DNA of 64,000 nucleotides from Petunia secreta (lineage: Eukaryota; Streptophyta; Magnoliopsida; Solanales; Solanaceae): positions 23,286,001 to 23,350,000 of the forward strand of contig JARKIP010000011.1 in the NCBI GenBank assembly GCA_029990175.1. Reading direction: 5' to 3'. The notes below the pieces were generated by a model. The model was given only the letters and a program-made list of their open reading frames with translations, searched no databases and was not told the DNA's origin. A program made the translations under genes and the position numbers. Below, piece after piece: positions 11,983 through 23,600 of this stretch (within the stretch, counting starts at the first letter, position 1; every line of letters starts with the position of its first letter).

Positions 11983-12964
11983 GCTTCAGGTCAACATTAT
12001 TTTGTTTGGATATGCATTCTCCTACCCAGATCATTGTACTCTTCAATGGACTTTCGAGCCTTGCATTCCCTGTTGTAAACTCTGTTTGGGTATCAATGAA
12101 ATTGTAATGAAATAAAATTGAAAAACATCAAAACAAAATTGCCTTTAAGTTTTCAGAGCTACGTCTTGACCTGATTCCTCTCAAAAGGATACGTAGGCAT
12201 CAATTCGAGTGCGGTCATACCATGGAAAAGTTCTTTTCTTTCCTTTCTCACATTGACGCAAAACCTTGCCTCCAAGTTTGCGGTCAATACAAAAGAAATG
12301 CAGAGCCCCAGTTTATGCTAAACTGGAGAAGATTTTTTATTTTTATTTTCCAAAATAATCCCAAGCTTTGGGTCATCTACCTGATGCATCTTGGAGGACG
12401 TTTATGCCCTGTCAAAGAGAAATACAAAGGCAGATGTTTTTTCTATTTTTAAAGGAGAATGTTTTCAAAGGTGGTGAATTTGCAGTCACTTCTTGATGCG
12501 TTTTGGATGTTATTTGATTAAAAAAACAAAAAAAAATGATGACGTCTCGCTGGTGAAAATCTGAAAAGGCGCCGTAAGACAATGGAGAGGAAAAAGATTG
12601 AAGAGAGAGGGTAACCGGTGAAAACCCAAAAGGGCGCTGCTAGCCGACCTGTGAGTCACCTCAACTATGATTGGTTATGGTCTAATATCTGCATTGAAAC
12701 AATTCTTGACAAACAAGCAACACTAGTCGGACGAGGGTCATTCAAGATACATGTCATGATCATCAGGGCCGCCAGTATATCGTCAGATAAGTTTCTCTTT
12801 TCAGAAAGTCGTTTCTTGTCCAAACGACTTTCGCTCCAATCTTTTCCATCCCTTTTATTTTATTCTACTTCACCATTATTTCCTTGCCCTTTCGGCACTA
12901 TCCTAACATGAGCAACAAAAGGAAATCTCAAAACTCTGTCTCTACAGGATTAGCAGTTTACTTT
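11983..12964 (+). other. Ogre 3' untranslated region, first part
   Basis: No credible coding frame follows the integrase. The stretch holds the GTGAAAACCCAAAAGGGCG type of sequence (12617-12636) common after pol in plant Tat elements. Short open frames here (for example 12222-12452) have no recognisable domains. Confidence 0.6.
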
Positions 12965-13500
12965 CAGCAATCGGGGCACACCCCTCACAACGGGCCAAGC
13001 AATTGGGGAACTCCCATCACAACGGGACAATATATTTTCAACAATTGGAGCACTCCCTCATAATGGAGCATTTATCTTTCAGCAATCGGGGCACTCCACT
13101 CACAACGGGATAATTTATTTTCAGCAACTGGAGCACTCCCTCACAACGGAGCATTTATATTTCAGCAATCGGAGCACTCCCCTCACAACGGGATAATTTT
13201 ATTTTCAGCAATTGGAGCATTCCCTCACAACGGAGCATTTATCTTTCAGCAATCGAGGCACACCTCTCACAACGGGACAATTTATTTTTAGCAATCGGAG
13301 CACTCCCTCACAACGGAGAGCATTTATCTTTCAGCAACAGGGGCACTCCCCTCACAATAGGACAATTTATTTTCAGCAATTGAAGCACTCCCTCACAACG
13401 GAGCATTTATCTTTCAGCAATCAGGGCACACCCCTCACAATAAAGCAGTCTACTTTCAGCAACTGGGCTCATTCTCGACAATGAAGTAATTTATCTTCAG
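12965..13500 (+). repeat. tandem array of about 13 monomers, 41-43 bp each
   Basis: Monomers begin CAGCAATCGGRGCACTCCC or CAGCAATTGGAGCACTCCC and end CTCACAACGG(G/A)..., with starts at about 12965, 13039, 13080, 13122, 13163, 13206, 13247, 13289, 13332, 13374, 13415 and 13457. Two subtypes alternate (an ACGGGACAATTTATTTT type and an ACGGAGCATTTATCTTT type), so the higher-order unit is a dimer of about 83 bp. It lies in the 3' UTR of the Ogre-like element, a place known to give rise to satellite repeats in plant LTR elements. Confidence 0.9.
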
Positions 13501-13686
13501 CAGATCAATCCTGGAAGAACAAGCCTGCAATCAAGCTCAAGCAAGCCGCCCTTAGAAAATTACAGAATTTTATATTGTAATTTTGTTTCTCTTGTAAAAT
13601 GTTGTTGAAAAAGCAAGCAATACCCAGCAACAACTAGCGACCAGCAACCAGCAACAACAGTCCCAAGTGTGTTTAGCAGTGATTTG
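13501..13686 (+). other. 3' UTR segment after the tandem array
   Basis: Non-coding. It contains CAGCAAC-rich short repeats at 13625-13665 and nothing else recognisable. Confidence 0.5.
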
Positions 13687-14340
13687 TGTCATTCCTAGTG
13701 TATTAGAAGTATCTAGCGTCCGTCCTATCGTGTCTAGTAGTGTCTGGTATAAGTCCATGTGAGTCTAGAAGAGTTTAGTGTCTGTTTGTTCGTAGTAGTC
13801 CCAGCTACCGCACGTGAGGAACTACACTGGCCTGATTCCTTAGTCCGAGGATATGTAGGTAGCCTTGTTCTTGGTTAGAACCGAAAATAAAAAGTACGAT
13901 CGCCTTTTTGCATGCTCTTGGCTAGAACCAAAAGCCAAAATTAGTGATTGATTACGTCTTTGTCCGAAAACTCTTCGCGTTCCCGAACAAAGAATGGCAG
14001 CTGTAATCACCTAATTTTATGTCAGTCCTAATGTATTAGAAGTATCTAGTGTCCATCCTTGTGTGTCTAGTAACGTCTGGTGTAAGTCCATGTGAGTCTA
14101 GAAGAGTCTAGTGTCTGTTTGTTCGCGGTAGTCCCAGCTACCGCACGTGAGGAAATACACTGACCTGATTCTTTAATCCGAGGATATGTAGGTAGCCTTG
14201 TTCTTGGTTAAAACCGAAAAGAAAAGGTACGGTCGCCTTTTTGCATGCTCTTAGCTACAAGCAAAAGCCAAAATTAGCGGTTGATTATGTCTTTGTCCGA
14301 AAACTCTTCGCGTTCCCGAACAAAGAGGGGCAGCTGTAAT
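13687..14340 (+). repeat. tandem duplication (about 333 bp x 2) of the pre-LTR region including the polypurine tract
   Basis: The block starting TGTCATTCCTAGTGTATTAG at 13687 recurs as TGTCAGTCCTAATGTATTAG at 14020. The two copies run in parallel through TAGTCCCAGCTACCGCACGTG (13797, 14130) and end at GGCAGCTGTAATCACCTA (13995, 14329). The first copy thus contains the polypurine tract and the first bases of the LTR. Confidence 0.85.
14321..14334 (+). promoter_or_regulatory. polypurine tract of the Ogre-like element
   Basis: CAAAGAGGGGCAGC lies directly before TGTAATCACC, the LTR start; it would prime plus-strand DNA. A weaker copy, AAAGAATGGCAGC, precedes the duplicated LTR start near 13998. 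Confidence 0.7.
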
Positions 14341-17300
14341 CACCTAGTTTTGGCACCAAATTGATAATTACTTGAGATATTTGTGCTTATGTCTATGTTA
14401 AATGGGTCACCTTTGTATTAATCTGAATTTTGGAGGTCTTTGTTTAATTAGATTTATAGTTAATTAATTATGCATTATATGGTGGTTTTTGTTTGATTTG
14501 GTTTAATGGTTTTGCCTTGCCACTACTACAAAGTCCAAAAAAAGAAACATTACAACCCAGTCCACACACCAGACCCGCCGGCCCAATTTTGCTTGACCCG
14601 GCCCACCTTCACCACATATAAACAAGAAACTTTGCCAAAAAAAGCAATATACACAAAAACACCATCAATGGCAAAACCCTAGCCCTGTTTTTAACAATCA
14701 TCCGCCTCCTTATTCCGCCGTGAACCACGCTGGCTACCACCGAAAAATATCAACTCTATATACTTGGACTCTGTTCAACCTCCTCATTCCATTTCTGAGC
14801 TTGTTTTTTCCAAAATACACGCAAATCATTGTAGTTCGGAGGCGAAAATAGCGGCGGAACTTCGAGTCCGGCGAAAACTCCATGTTTTTCGGTGATATTT
14901 ACATGAAAGGACTCCTCATGTCTCCCTCTATCACCCCCTCTGCTCCGTTTTCACAATAGGACTTTGCCTTTGTCTTAAGGGACCCGATTTGGCATGCTTT
15001 ACAAGGTTCTTGTTTCCTTAGATTTTTCTCTTACTTCTCGTTTTCATTTCTTCTCTTGTGCTAATTGAGACGATCCCAAATGGGATCGCTTCAATTAGAA
15101 CGAGAAAAGGATGATGGAATTTGCTTGTTTCTGTCGTGAGATGATGTTACTGTGAGAGGGTGAGACTGTGAGTGAAGTAGTGTGGTGGCGAGGTGGTGTC
15201 GATGTGGTATCGGGAGTTGGGTTGATGGTGTCGTTGCTATGGTGATGGGTTGAGATACTTAGATGTGTTTCGGTGATGACGACGATGAGGCAGCCTCGAT
15301 GAGACTCGTGGTGTTTGCCGTTGTAATAAAAACAGTAGCAGCAGTGGCATAGGGCAGTGGAGAGTCAACTGCACAGCAGCGCCGATGATGGCTAGGCGAG
15401 CAGTTTTGTTTGATTGGCTCGACGGGTTAGATGGAAGAATCCCAATTACTTTCTCTTTTCCTGTATGTTAGTTTTTTTACTATGGCTTTCATGTATAAAT
15501 TCAACTATAGTGTTTAGTGGGTGAGTAATAATGAAGATAGATGTTTCTGTTGTGTCGTCTCATTGTTGTAGGCATCGAAATCTGTCTGCTTTGAATTTGA
15601 TATGAGATATTTGTTTAGCTTGAGCATTACATTTGATAGAATGATATGTTATCTTGCATAAAACTGGTGCTATCAAATCTATCCGAGCTGGTATGCATTT
15701 GATTAACAATAGTTGCATGTGTTTAAGTTATATGAGGCAAGCTTGAATGTTATTTTCTGCCTGTTCAATATAGTTTGCTAATATAAAAGCTTGCTCATTG
15801 GTTTGTTTTGAGTTTACGTGGAGCGTGAGCATGTATATTTTAGTGTAAGTTCGGCCATATCTGTTTCACTTTGCTTTGGTTTGTAAAACAATAGAATATT
15901 AGTATGAACTTGTTATTTAGTTTACTTATTTGTAAGTACCTAATGAGGGTATCTGTTGTTTTGTCTCTGTTCAATCTTGCCACTGCAATGTTGTTTAGGT
16001 TCTGTGTTTGTCTTGTTGTGTAGTTTGTGACCATACCATGGGTAAATCTATCTTGTTGGTCTGTGTATTCCAGACATAGAAGAGAAATTAGTAGTTTCAA
16101 ATGTTTAGCTAGTAGATAAATTTAGGGTAATGGCCATGCTTGTTTTTGAACTTATTTTGGTTTCCTATTATGGTGAAAGGAGTTCATGTTATGTAAATGG
16201 CTAGGATAGTTTGGGTGTTTCCTGATAGTTAGAATGACATAGGCCTGAGGATGTCAAAAGTTGAGTCAAGGAAGTACAGGGGTGGCAGCAGAAAGTTCTG
16301 CCCTCTTTGGTCTAGTACAAGCCTTGCATGCCAAAGAAATTATGGGCTGAAAATGCTAAGGCTTGGGGCACATGGCCATGGTACTTTTACTGAAGGACAC
16401 ACCCATTTTCCCTTCTATTTTTGAGAGCTTTTCATTCTCTTAAAAGGGAAGATGGTCAGAACATTAACTGCGGAGACAATCACTACACACCAACTACCCT
16501 CTCATAGCAAAATAGATCTGAAAATAGAGAGTTAAAAGAGAAAAAGTATAGTGCGAAAAGAAAGGGAAAATGGAAAGGAATGTAAAGTGAGCATGGGACA
16601 ATACTATCCGAAAAAGTGAAGGGTGCTTGTCGGTAAAGTAGATCGAGAGAGAGAATTGACTCTTTCTGATATGAATCTATCTGATTCAGAAGGGAATGGT
16701 AGTTAAAAGCATTCCTTTCCTAGGGTCCACCTTTTTGGAAGCCGCGTTTACCACTCGAATTGGCTCACGTACAGTTTGGGAGCCGAGCCCCTGCTCTTTC
16801 TTTTTTCAAGTCACGATCAGAATGATGACATTCTTTTTTGCTTTAGAAAGGAGAAAACTGATTGGAAGGAAGGCAGTAGCTCCTCTTACATACGTGTAGG
16901 GAGATCCTGGCTAGCATCAGTTTCTTTCCTCGGCAGTCTCAGTCTTTCTAAAAGGAGGAGCACCTCTTATGGTTTATTTTCAAAAGGGATTTTTTTTACC
17001 GTAGCTTTTAGACAGCTAACAGCTAGCTGGAAGTCGGGTATGCCATAAACTAAGGCGCTTCCATCTAGGTCTCCGTCGGAGGCGACTTCCAAATTATGGT
17101 CTCATTCTTCCCTTGATTCACGATCCTTACTTAAAGGATGCTGGTTAATTACGAAGAAAATTCTTTCTTAATTTCGTGGTAATGAAACATACCCGCTCCG
17201 GATCCGAAATCTCTTTTAGTTCGATATTTCCTCCGAGAATTTTAGGAATTCTCTTCATGTGTTAGCTTATCTTATTCTTCTTGAATTGTCTCGAATTACC

Positions 17301-19116
17301 CCCTTGTCACTTAAAGGGAAAGTCAGAGAAGCTTCTAACTCTAATTACCAACTCGGGACTAAATTAGTATACATGTGCTTACACTCTCCTGATGATTCTG
17401 GATAAGGCCCTTACTTAAAAGGGCTTCAGCCCCAACTGATCTACCTTCTCCGTGGACGCTATCTTATCCAAACTATGTCAAACCAAGACCAATTCTAGTA
17501 GAAGTATAGTGGCTGCAAGTTTGATTAGTGGTTGCGTTGCTGGACGTTGAGTTTAAAGGCTGGTGCTGAATTTGTTTTGGCTTACTTTGCTAGGTTGTGG
17601 GATTTGCTTCATTAGATATTTATTTTCCTAACCCCTTTGTATGAGATATTAAATTGTGGTCATATTTAGGACCAAAAGCATGTCATGAGACTTAGATTAT
17701 AAATGACATATGTTTCAAGTTTTAAACTTTAGTATTTTGCTTTTAATGTTGTTGTTGTCATGATAACGCAACTAAAAATTAGTGCTCGATTTTATGGACT
17801 GTTATGCTTAAGCTAAGGGAAAAGCAGATGTGTTAGGCTAGAACAATGTTTGGTTAAAATAGGCCAGATATACAATAAGCAAAGCAAAAAAGACATGTCT
17901 TGCAAAGTTAAAAGTGTAACGGGCAGGAAAAGATGAAAAAGATAAATGGGCCATATTTGTAGAGATGGTTAATTTACGTTTGGACATTCAGTTAAATTAA
18001 AGAGTTCAACAAAAGTCAAAAATACATTTGGTACAAACTACCTCATAAAATAGACTACATGTGCGAATTTCCTAAAAGCTAAAAGCGGGCAGAAACCAAT
18101 GGGCTGTTAAATTTGCAGAATAGCCCATTTTTGAAAAATATTTAAGCTGAGGTCAAATGTTCAACACACAAACCATAATATAAAGGAAGCTAAAAGTAAA
18201 ATGACTATTTGTTTATTTTATTTTTTCTTTAACATCAGTTCAGTACATAGCGAAAATTAGAAACTTAACAAAGTAATCCTACAACAATAATTCTAAGCCG
18301 AAGCCGAACAAAGCTTAGACTGACCAAATAAAAATCACAGGTATACGCTACTTCTACAATATTTTGAAACATAGCCACAAATCTAGCTTGTCTTTCATTT
18401 ATTTCCATAATTATTTTCATGGATAACACTTATTTATTAAAGATGAAAGGGAAGTGGCTATTTATTGACCAATGCGATAAATAAAAATGACTCTTGTTTA
18501 ACAATAACGAATCATAAAGGCGTTGAATATACTACATCGTACTTGAAGTATTCGATCTTAAAATTGCGAAGTTATTAATAATCTTAAGTGAGTCAAAGCG
18601 CAATCAATGCTTAGACTAGCTTAACCAAAATAAAAGGTCCGATGTTTACAGGGGGTTCATTTATATTGGAAGTTCAAATGGACTATGTGTCCGCGGTTAA
18701 TTTTCGATAGAGCCACCGTCAATGAACAAGTGACTTTCACCCGAATCAAAGCTTAACAATTAACATGGCAAAAATAAAATATAATTCTAAACCAATAAAT
18801 CGACAATAAAAGCGATTGCGCTCGGCGCAGGACTCGAGAGTGCCTAATACCTTCCCAAGAGTCAACCGATGTCCTTATCCGAATCTCAAACGCAAGCCTT
18901 TGAAGAGTTAAAAGATATTCCGAGATACCTTCTTGGTGACTTGGCACACCTTTAAACTTGTCAAGTGGCGACTCCGAAAAATAATTAAAATCTGGGTACC
19001 TTTGACACCGTCAAATCCTTAAATGGAAAACTCTTAAAAATAGCGCCAAAATTTAATCAAAATTCCATAAGCGCTAAAACCGATAATCCAATCGGAAACA
19101 AAAAAGGGGTGTGACA
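14335..19116 (+). repeat. 3' LTR of the Ogre-like element, about 4.78 kb
   Basis: It starts TGTAATCACC right after the polypurine tract and ends GGGGTGTGACA, giving TGT(N)nCACC / GGTGTGACA terminal inverted repeats. The last 829 bp match the 5' LTR. A candidate TATA box (CATATAAACAAG, about 14617) sits about 285 bp in. No credible gene is present. The length is unusual for most LTR elements but normal for Ogre. Confidence 0.8.
16640..17500. other. compositionally distinct island in the LTR, possible organelle-derived DNA
   Basis: Flanking LTR sequence is AT-rich and plain. This stretch has mixed-GC text with runs such as GGGAGCCGAGCCCCTGCTC (16781) and GTCTCCGTCGGAGGCGACTT (17070), and purine/pyrimidine-biased wording that resembles plant mitochondrial intergenic DNA. 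I recognise no organelle gene in it. The identification is an impression only. Confidence 0.3.
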
Positions 19117-19691
19117 GTCTTGATTTTATATTTTCATATGTATTTTTGTGAATGAATAAAGTAAGTACGATTTGATATCATTTATTTACAAAAGGAACAT
19201 GATTTTTTGCTCTTTGTATGAAGAAATAATGACAAATTGGTCTTATGTTATGTTTTGCTTTGATTATATATGCGAGCAACGATGATGATTTGGCCTTATT
19301 TATTCACAAAATGGACGTGACTATATGAGTAAATAACACAGGATGATATTTTTTCTGCTTTGTAAGAAACAATGATATTTTTGTAATTATGGCTTTGAAA
19401 AGGTGCAGTGGCATTTTTGTTGTGCGGTGACAATTTTGTAATTATGGCTTAAAAAATGTGTGGTGGTATTTTTATAATTGTGAGAAGTGCTCTATTAGTA
19501 AGGATATTATATACTTTAACCTTCATTTAATGTAAAAGTGTCGCAATTTTTAAAGACCGCCTTTAAAGTGCTCAATTTTTCAAGACTACCCCCATTTGAA
19601 CCAATTTCTTAAATTTGAGAAGTTTTCAAAACTAATCAGGCCACACTAAAATATTACCCTACCATGGTCCAAGTATTTTTTAAACATTTGG

Positions 19692-19849
19692 TAGCCGCAC
19701 AGCCACAACATTAGAGTATACCATTGGGGTGTCAAACTTATCTACCATTAGGGTATACGTATACTAGAAAGGTATACAATAGAAAATACCATATACTATT
19801 GGGGTATACTGTAGCTATGAGGTATACAAGCTTGGGGTATGTGCGGCTA
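19692..19849. repeat. 158-bp block with 9-bp terminal inverted repeats and internal GTATAC copies
   Basis: TAGCCGCAC at 19692-19700 is the exact reverse complement of GTGCGGCTA at 19841-19849. Between them GGTATAC or GTATAC (itself palindromic) recurs at least five times. It may be a small MITE or foldback element; no target duplication was settled. Confidence 0.45.
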
Positions 19850-20583
19850 TGGAATGAAATATTATTAGCCAAATGGCTAGCTCATGTAAATATTTTTAAA
19901 TATGGCTATTTTTAGTTTAAAATAAAAGTCACTAGACATATAGGGTAAAAATCCTCTTAAATTTTCCCCTACTTCTCACATTGGCCTATTTGCAGAAATA
20001 TGATACCATAAACAATGATTTATCTTTTTGCCCGTGCTACTAGTAGTTTTGCAAAAGTGTTCCCGTTAAGTTTAATAAAAGAATTCTAAACGGAAACACT
20101 TCTGTCAAATTTTTCGTACGGGGCCAAGACTTACTTTTGACTCCTCTCTATTTGCCAATACTTTCTCCTTTTAAGTGTTGGCAAAAGACAATACTTACCA
20201 GCACTTGATCGTAAGTGTTGATAAAAGACCAAGTATTAGGATGGCCTTCAAGTGTCTTTTTAGCATTTTAAAGATAATCTAAAATAAGTATCATGTTAAA
20301 AATCAAGAAAGCATTACTAGTATGTCTTTTTGCCCTCAACTAATACTTAGCTTTATAAATTGTGAGAACGACCACTTCAATTAATGTAGCCAACTAAATC
20401 TATTAAGAATAATAACTTTTGTACCACAACTACAAACTATTTAATTTTCCCTCCTCTTTATTTTAGAGAGATATTAATAACTGTAATTGTGAAGCTCTTA
20501 TAAATTTGATAACGACTTGTTAATGGCGTGTCAGTCGTGCTACTCTTTACATTACAGTTCACTTTACATACTATTCTTCCAAG

Positions 20584-20600
20584 TTGACTCTATTTAAAGA
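20584..20600 (+). promoter_or_regulatory. candidate W-box and TATA box of the legumain gene
   Basis: TTGACT (20584-20589, the core bound by WRKY factors) is followed by TATTTAAAGA (20591-20600), about 70 bp before the ATG at 20662. Position fits a core promoter; both motifs are short and could be chance. Confidence 0.4.
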
Positions 20601-20661
20601 GTTAGTGATAAGCTTTTTCTATTGCCCAAAATAACTTTGGTCCTCTTCAATTATTACAACA

Positions 20662-23600
20662 ATGATTGGAAGTGCTATTTTGATCATCGGGCTGACAATT
20701 CTTGCAGCTGTTGACGGAAGGGATGTACTGAAATTACCATCTGAAGCATCAAAGTTTTTCAGTGAAAAATATGATGATGGTTCAGTTGAGGGTACAAGAT
20801 GGGCTGTGTTGTTGGCTGGATCAAGAGGTTATTGGAATTACAGGCACCAGGTTACTTTACTTACTACTCTTTTCTTTTTGGCCTAATTTAGCTTTTACCA
20901 AATTAAAGACCTTTTTTTTTTTGGCATTTCTTTGTTTTGATTACAAAATGATCGCTTTGAAGTTTTTGAATTTTTCTAGTTTTAGCATCAGTTAGTATTT
21001 CTCGACCCGAGGTTCTATCGGAAACAATATTTCTATCTCACTCGAGGTAGGGGTAAAGTCTGGGTATGTTTCACCCTTCTCATACTTCACTTGTGGGATC
21101 ATACGGAGTATGTTGTTGTTATTGTTGTTAGTATTAGAATCTACAGTTAAGTACTCGCTCCGTTTCAATTTATGTGACTTTTTTTTTTGTCTCTTTAAAA
21201 AAAAAGCAACACCTTTCTATATTTAGCAACAATTTAATTATATAAGATGATTCACAACCATGTAAATGTCTATGGTTTGTTTTAAACCGCAAATTTCTAA
21301 AGTCTTCTTTTATTTCTTGAACTCCATTGCCAATCAATCTCTTTCACAAAAATTGGAACGCAAGGAATAACTATGTATGACCATGTTGGTTTACTATAAG
21401 GCAAATTGGTAGCTGACTTTGCTACTGGAAGGACTGAATTAAACGTGCAAGTGCCATCTCGCTTATTTTTTGTATTAGCTCTAAATTTACTAATGTGAAT
21501 ATATAATCTTTTCCTCATATAATACACTGAGGATACTGAAAATTGGAACAGTGTCTTTATCTAAAAAAGCTGAATGAGTACTATGTATGATTTTGCTTCA
21601 ATACAGGGACTATTTTTCGTTGCCTAAAGTAGATAGACTTCCTTGGTTAGACATGAGTGAAGACTTAAAATGGACCTCAGAAAAATGACTGGTGTAATAG
21701 GAATGATCCCTGTTTAAGCCTTGTAAATTTATCATTTGTATCAGGCAGATGTCTGTCATGCATATCAGCTGTTGAAGAAAGGTGGCCTCAAGGATGAGAA
21801 TATTATTGTGTTTATGTATGATGACATTGCTAATAATTATGAGAATCCTAGGCCAGGAATCATCATAAATAGCCCTGACGGTGAGGACGTTTATAAAGGA
21901 GTTCCAAAGGTTGGTTCTTTCTGAGGCATGTATCACTAGTAAAATCTCAAACTGTTCCTTTATACTCTACTCTGATGGTATTACTCTATGGCAGGATTAT
22001 ACTGGGTACAATGTTACAGTCAACAACTTTCTAGCTGTTATCCTTGGAGATAAAGCAGCTCTTACTGGAGGCAGTGGGAAAATGGTGGAAAGTGGTCCAA
22101 ATGATCATATCTTCATTTTTTACAGTGATCATGGTGGTCCTGGGGTGCTCGGTTAGTTGCCTGCGTGGAATCTATACGCCTCTCTATTAGTGCTTGTTTG
22201 TTAATTTATCGCTCATATAATTTTTTTTCCTTAAGGACTATCCCAAGAATTCTGTTGTTACTTTAAAGGAGGCTTTTTTTAGTTCTTGTTAAGTTGTTTT
22301 TCTGTTTCACTTTTGTAGGACAAATTTATAGGATATAATTAGCTATATCTCTGTTTAGTGTTTTCTTTAGATATTATTTCTATTAGTTTGCATCTGGCTT
22401 TCTATTTTCCGGAATGCTGGCTACATATTTGGGACAGAACCTTTTGTTTGAAAGTTGAAAATCTCCCTCTCTCTCTCTCTCACACACACACACAACACAC
22501 ACACGCGGACACACTCACTCATCCATTTTTTCTTCTCAACTCGAAGATTTGGAGTGACTTCCTTGTAATGCAGCATGTTGGGTAGTTTGGAACACCATGG
22601 AAGTCAATGTTGCTGGGGAGAAGTGTCTATCTCTCTTTTAGCTCAGGAGCGATCACAACTGTTGGTGTAGGTTATGTGGACTGAATGTTGAGGAGTCACT
22701 TATTATTAGGAATGTAACAGTTGGAAGCATCCAATAAAACTGTTGTAGGATTGAACTTAAAGTTGGTTAATTTTTAATAACCTTTGTCTGTTATTGGTTT
22801 ATTAGTTTGTAAGTTTGATAATTACTAGTATTAATCTGTAACATTGCATATTGTTATACTTTCACAAATCAGGGATGCCTACTTACCCTAATCTCTATGC
22901 TGATGAATTAATTGATGCCTTGAAAAGGAAGCATGCTTCAGGGACATATAAAAGCCTAGTAAGTTGCTTTTGTCAGTTCTTTTCTTCTATTGTCAGTTTT
23001 AATTTTCTATATCTGTGGCTTGTAACAGATGAGGGTTAGAGACTTGTGATCGATTCGGTTGATGCAGTATTCTTATATTAGTTTCCTTAAACGATCTTAG
23101 GTCTTTTACATTGAAGCTTGTGAATCTGGGAGTATCTTTGAGGGCCTTCTTCCTAAAGGTCTTAATATCTATGCAACAACAGCATCAAATGCTGAAGAGG
23201 ACAGTTGGGGAACCTACTGTCCAGGAGACAATCAAAGCCCTCCTCCAGAGTATGAGACCTGCTTGGGTGACTTGTACTCGGTATCTTGGATGGAAGACAG
23301 GTAACCAGAGGTTCTCTGATGTTCTTCCCAATCTCCTTTCATTTTCTCCTATTCTGTCTTCAGCTTACTGGTTTGTGAGCAGGCCACTTTCATAGGCAGG
23401 TCCATGTCTGTTTTTATGGATTTGATGATATAATTGAGAGAAATTTAATGATTTGCAGTTCTTTTAGGTGGTTATTTTTATCGTTTCTGTAGGTCTGCTT
23501 TCTCTTGACTAACTATGATCTGTCTCCATGAACAGTGAAAAACACAATCTCCAGACAGAAACTTTAGGAATGCAATATGAGCTGGTAAGAGTTTCTTGAC

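Larger units (their letters stand above)
1..19116 (+). mobile_element. Ogre-like Ty3/Gypsy (Tat clade) LTR retrotransposon, 5' end outside window
   Basis: Two direct repeats (1-831 and 18288-19116) bound a region that reads, in order, PBS, leader, extra ORF1, gag, protease, RT, two RNase H domains and integrase, then a long 3' UTR and a polypurine tract. An extra ORF before gag, a probable intron before RT, very long LTRs and a second RNase H after the RT-linked one are known traits of Ogre elements within Tat. Every reading frame carries stops and frameshifts, so the copy is dead. The two LTR copies differ at 9 of the first 180 positions I compared, so it is not a recent insertion. The left end and left target duplication lie before the window. 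Confidence 0.9.
19117..20661. other. intergenic region upstream of the legumain gene
   Basis: AT-rich DNA with no credible coding frame. It contains a small inverted-repeat block (19692-19849) and, just before the gene, the core promoter signals listed separately. Confidence 0.6.

Noticed and set aside
13212..13484. 90-codon open frame on plus
   Set aside because: It is a translation of the 42-bp tandem repeats.
12965..13500. Regularly spaced repeats that could suggest a CRISPR array
   Set aside because: The units are contiguous 41-43-bp monomers with no unique spacers and lie in a plant LTR element 3' UTR.
16696..17048. Short open frames inside the Ogre LTR
   Set aside because: No known domain and no homologous frame; they lie in the odd-composition island.
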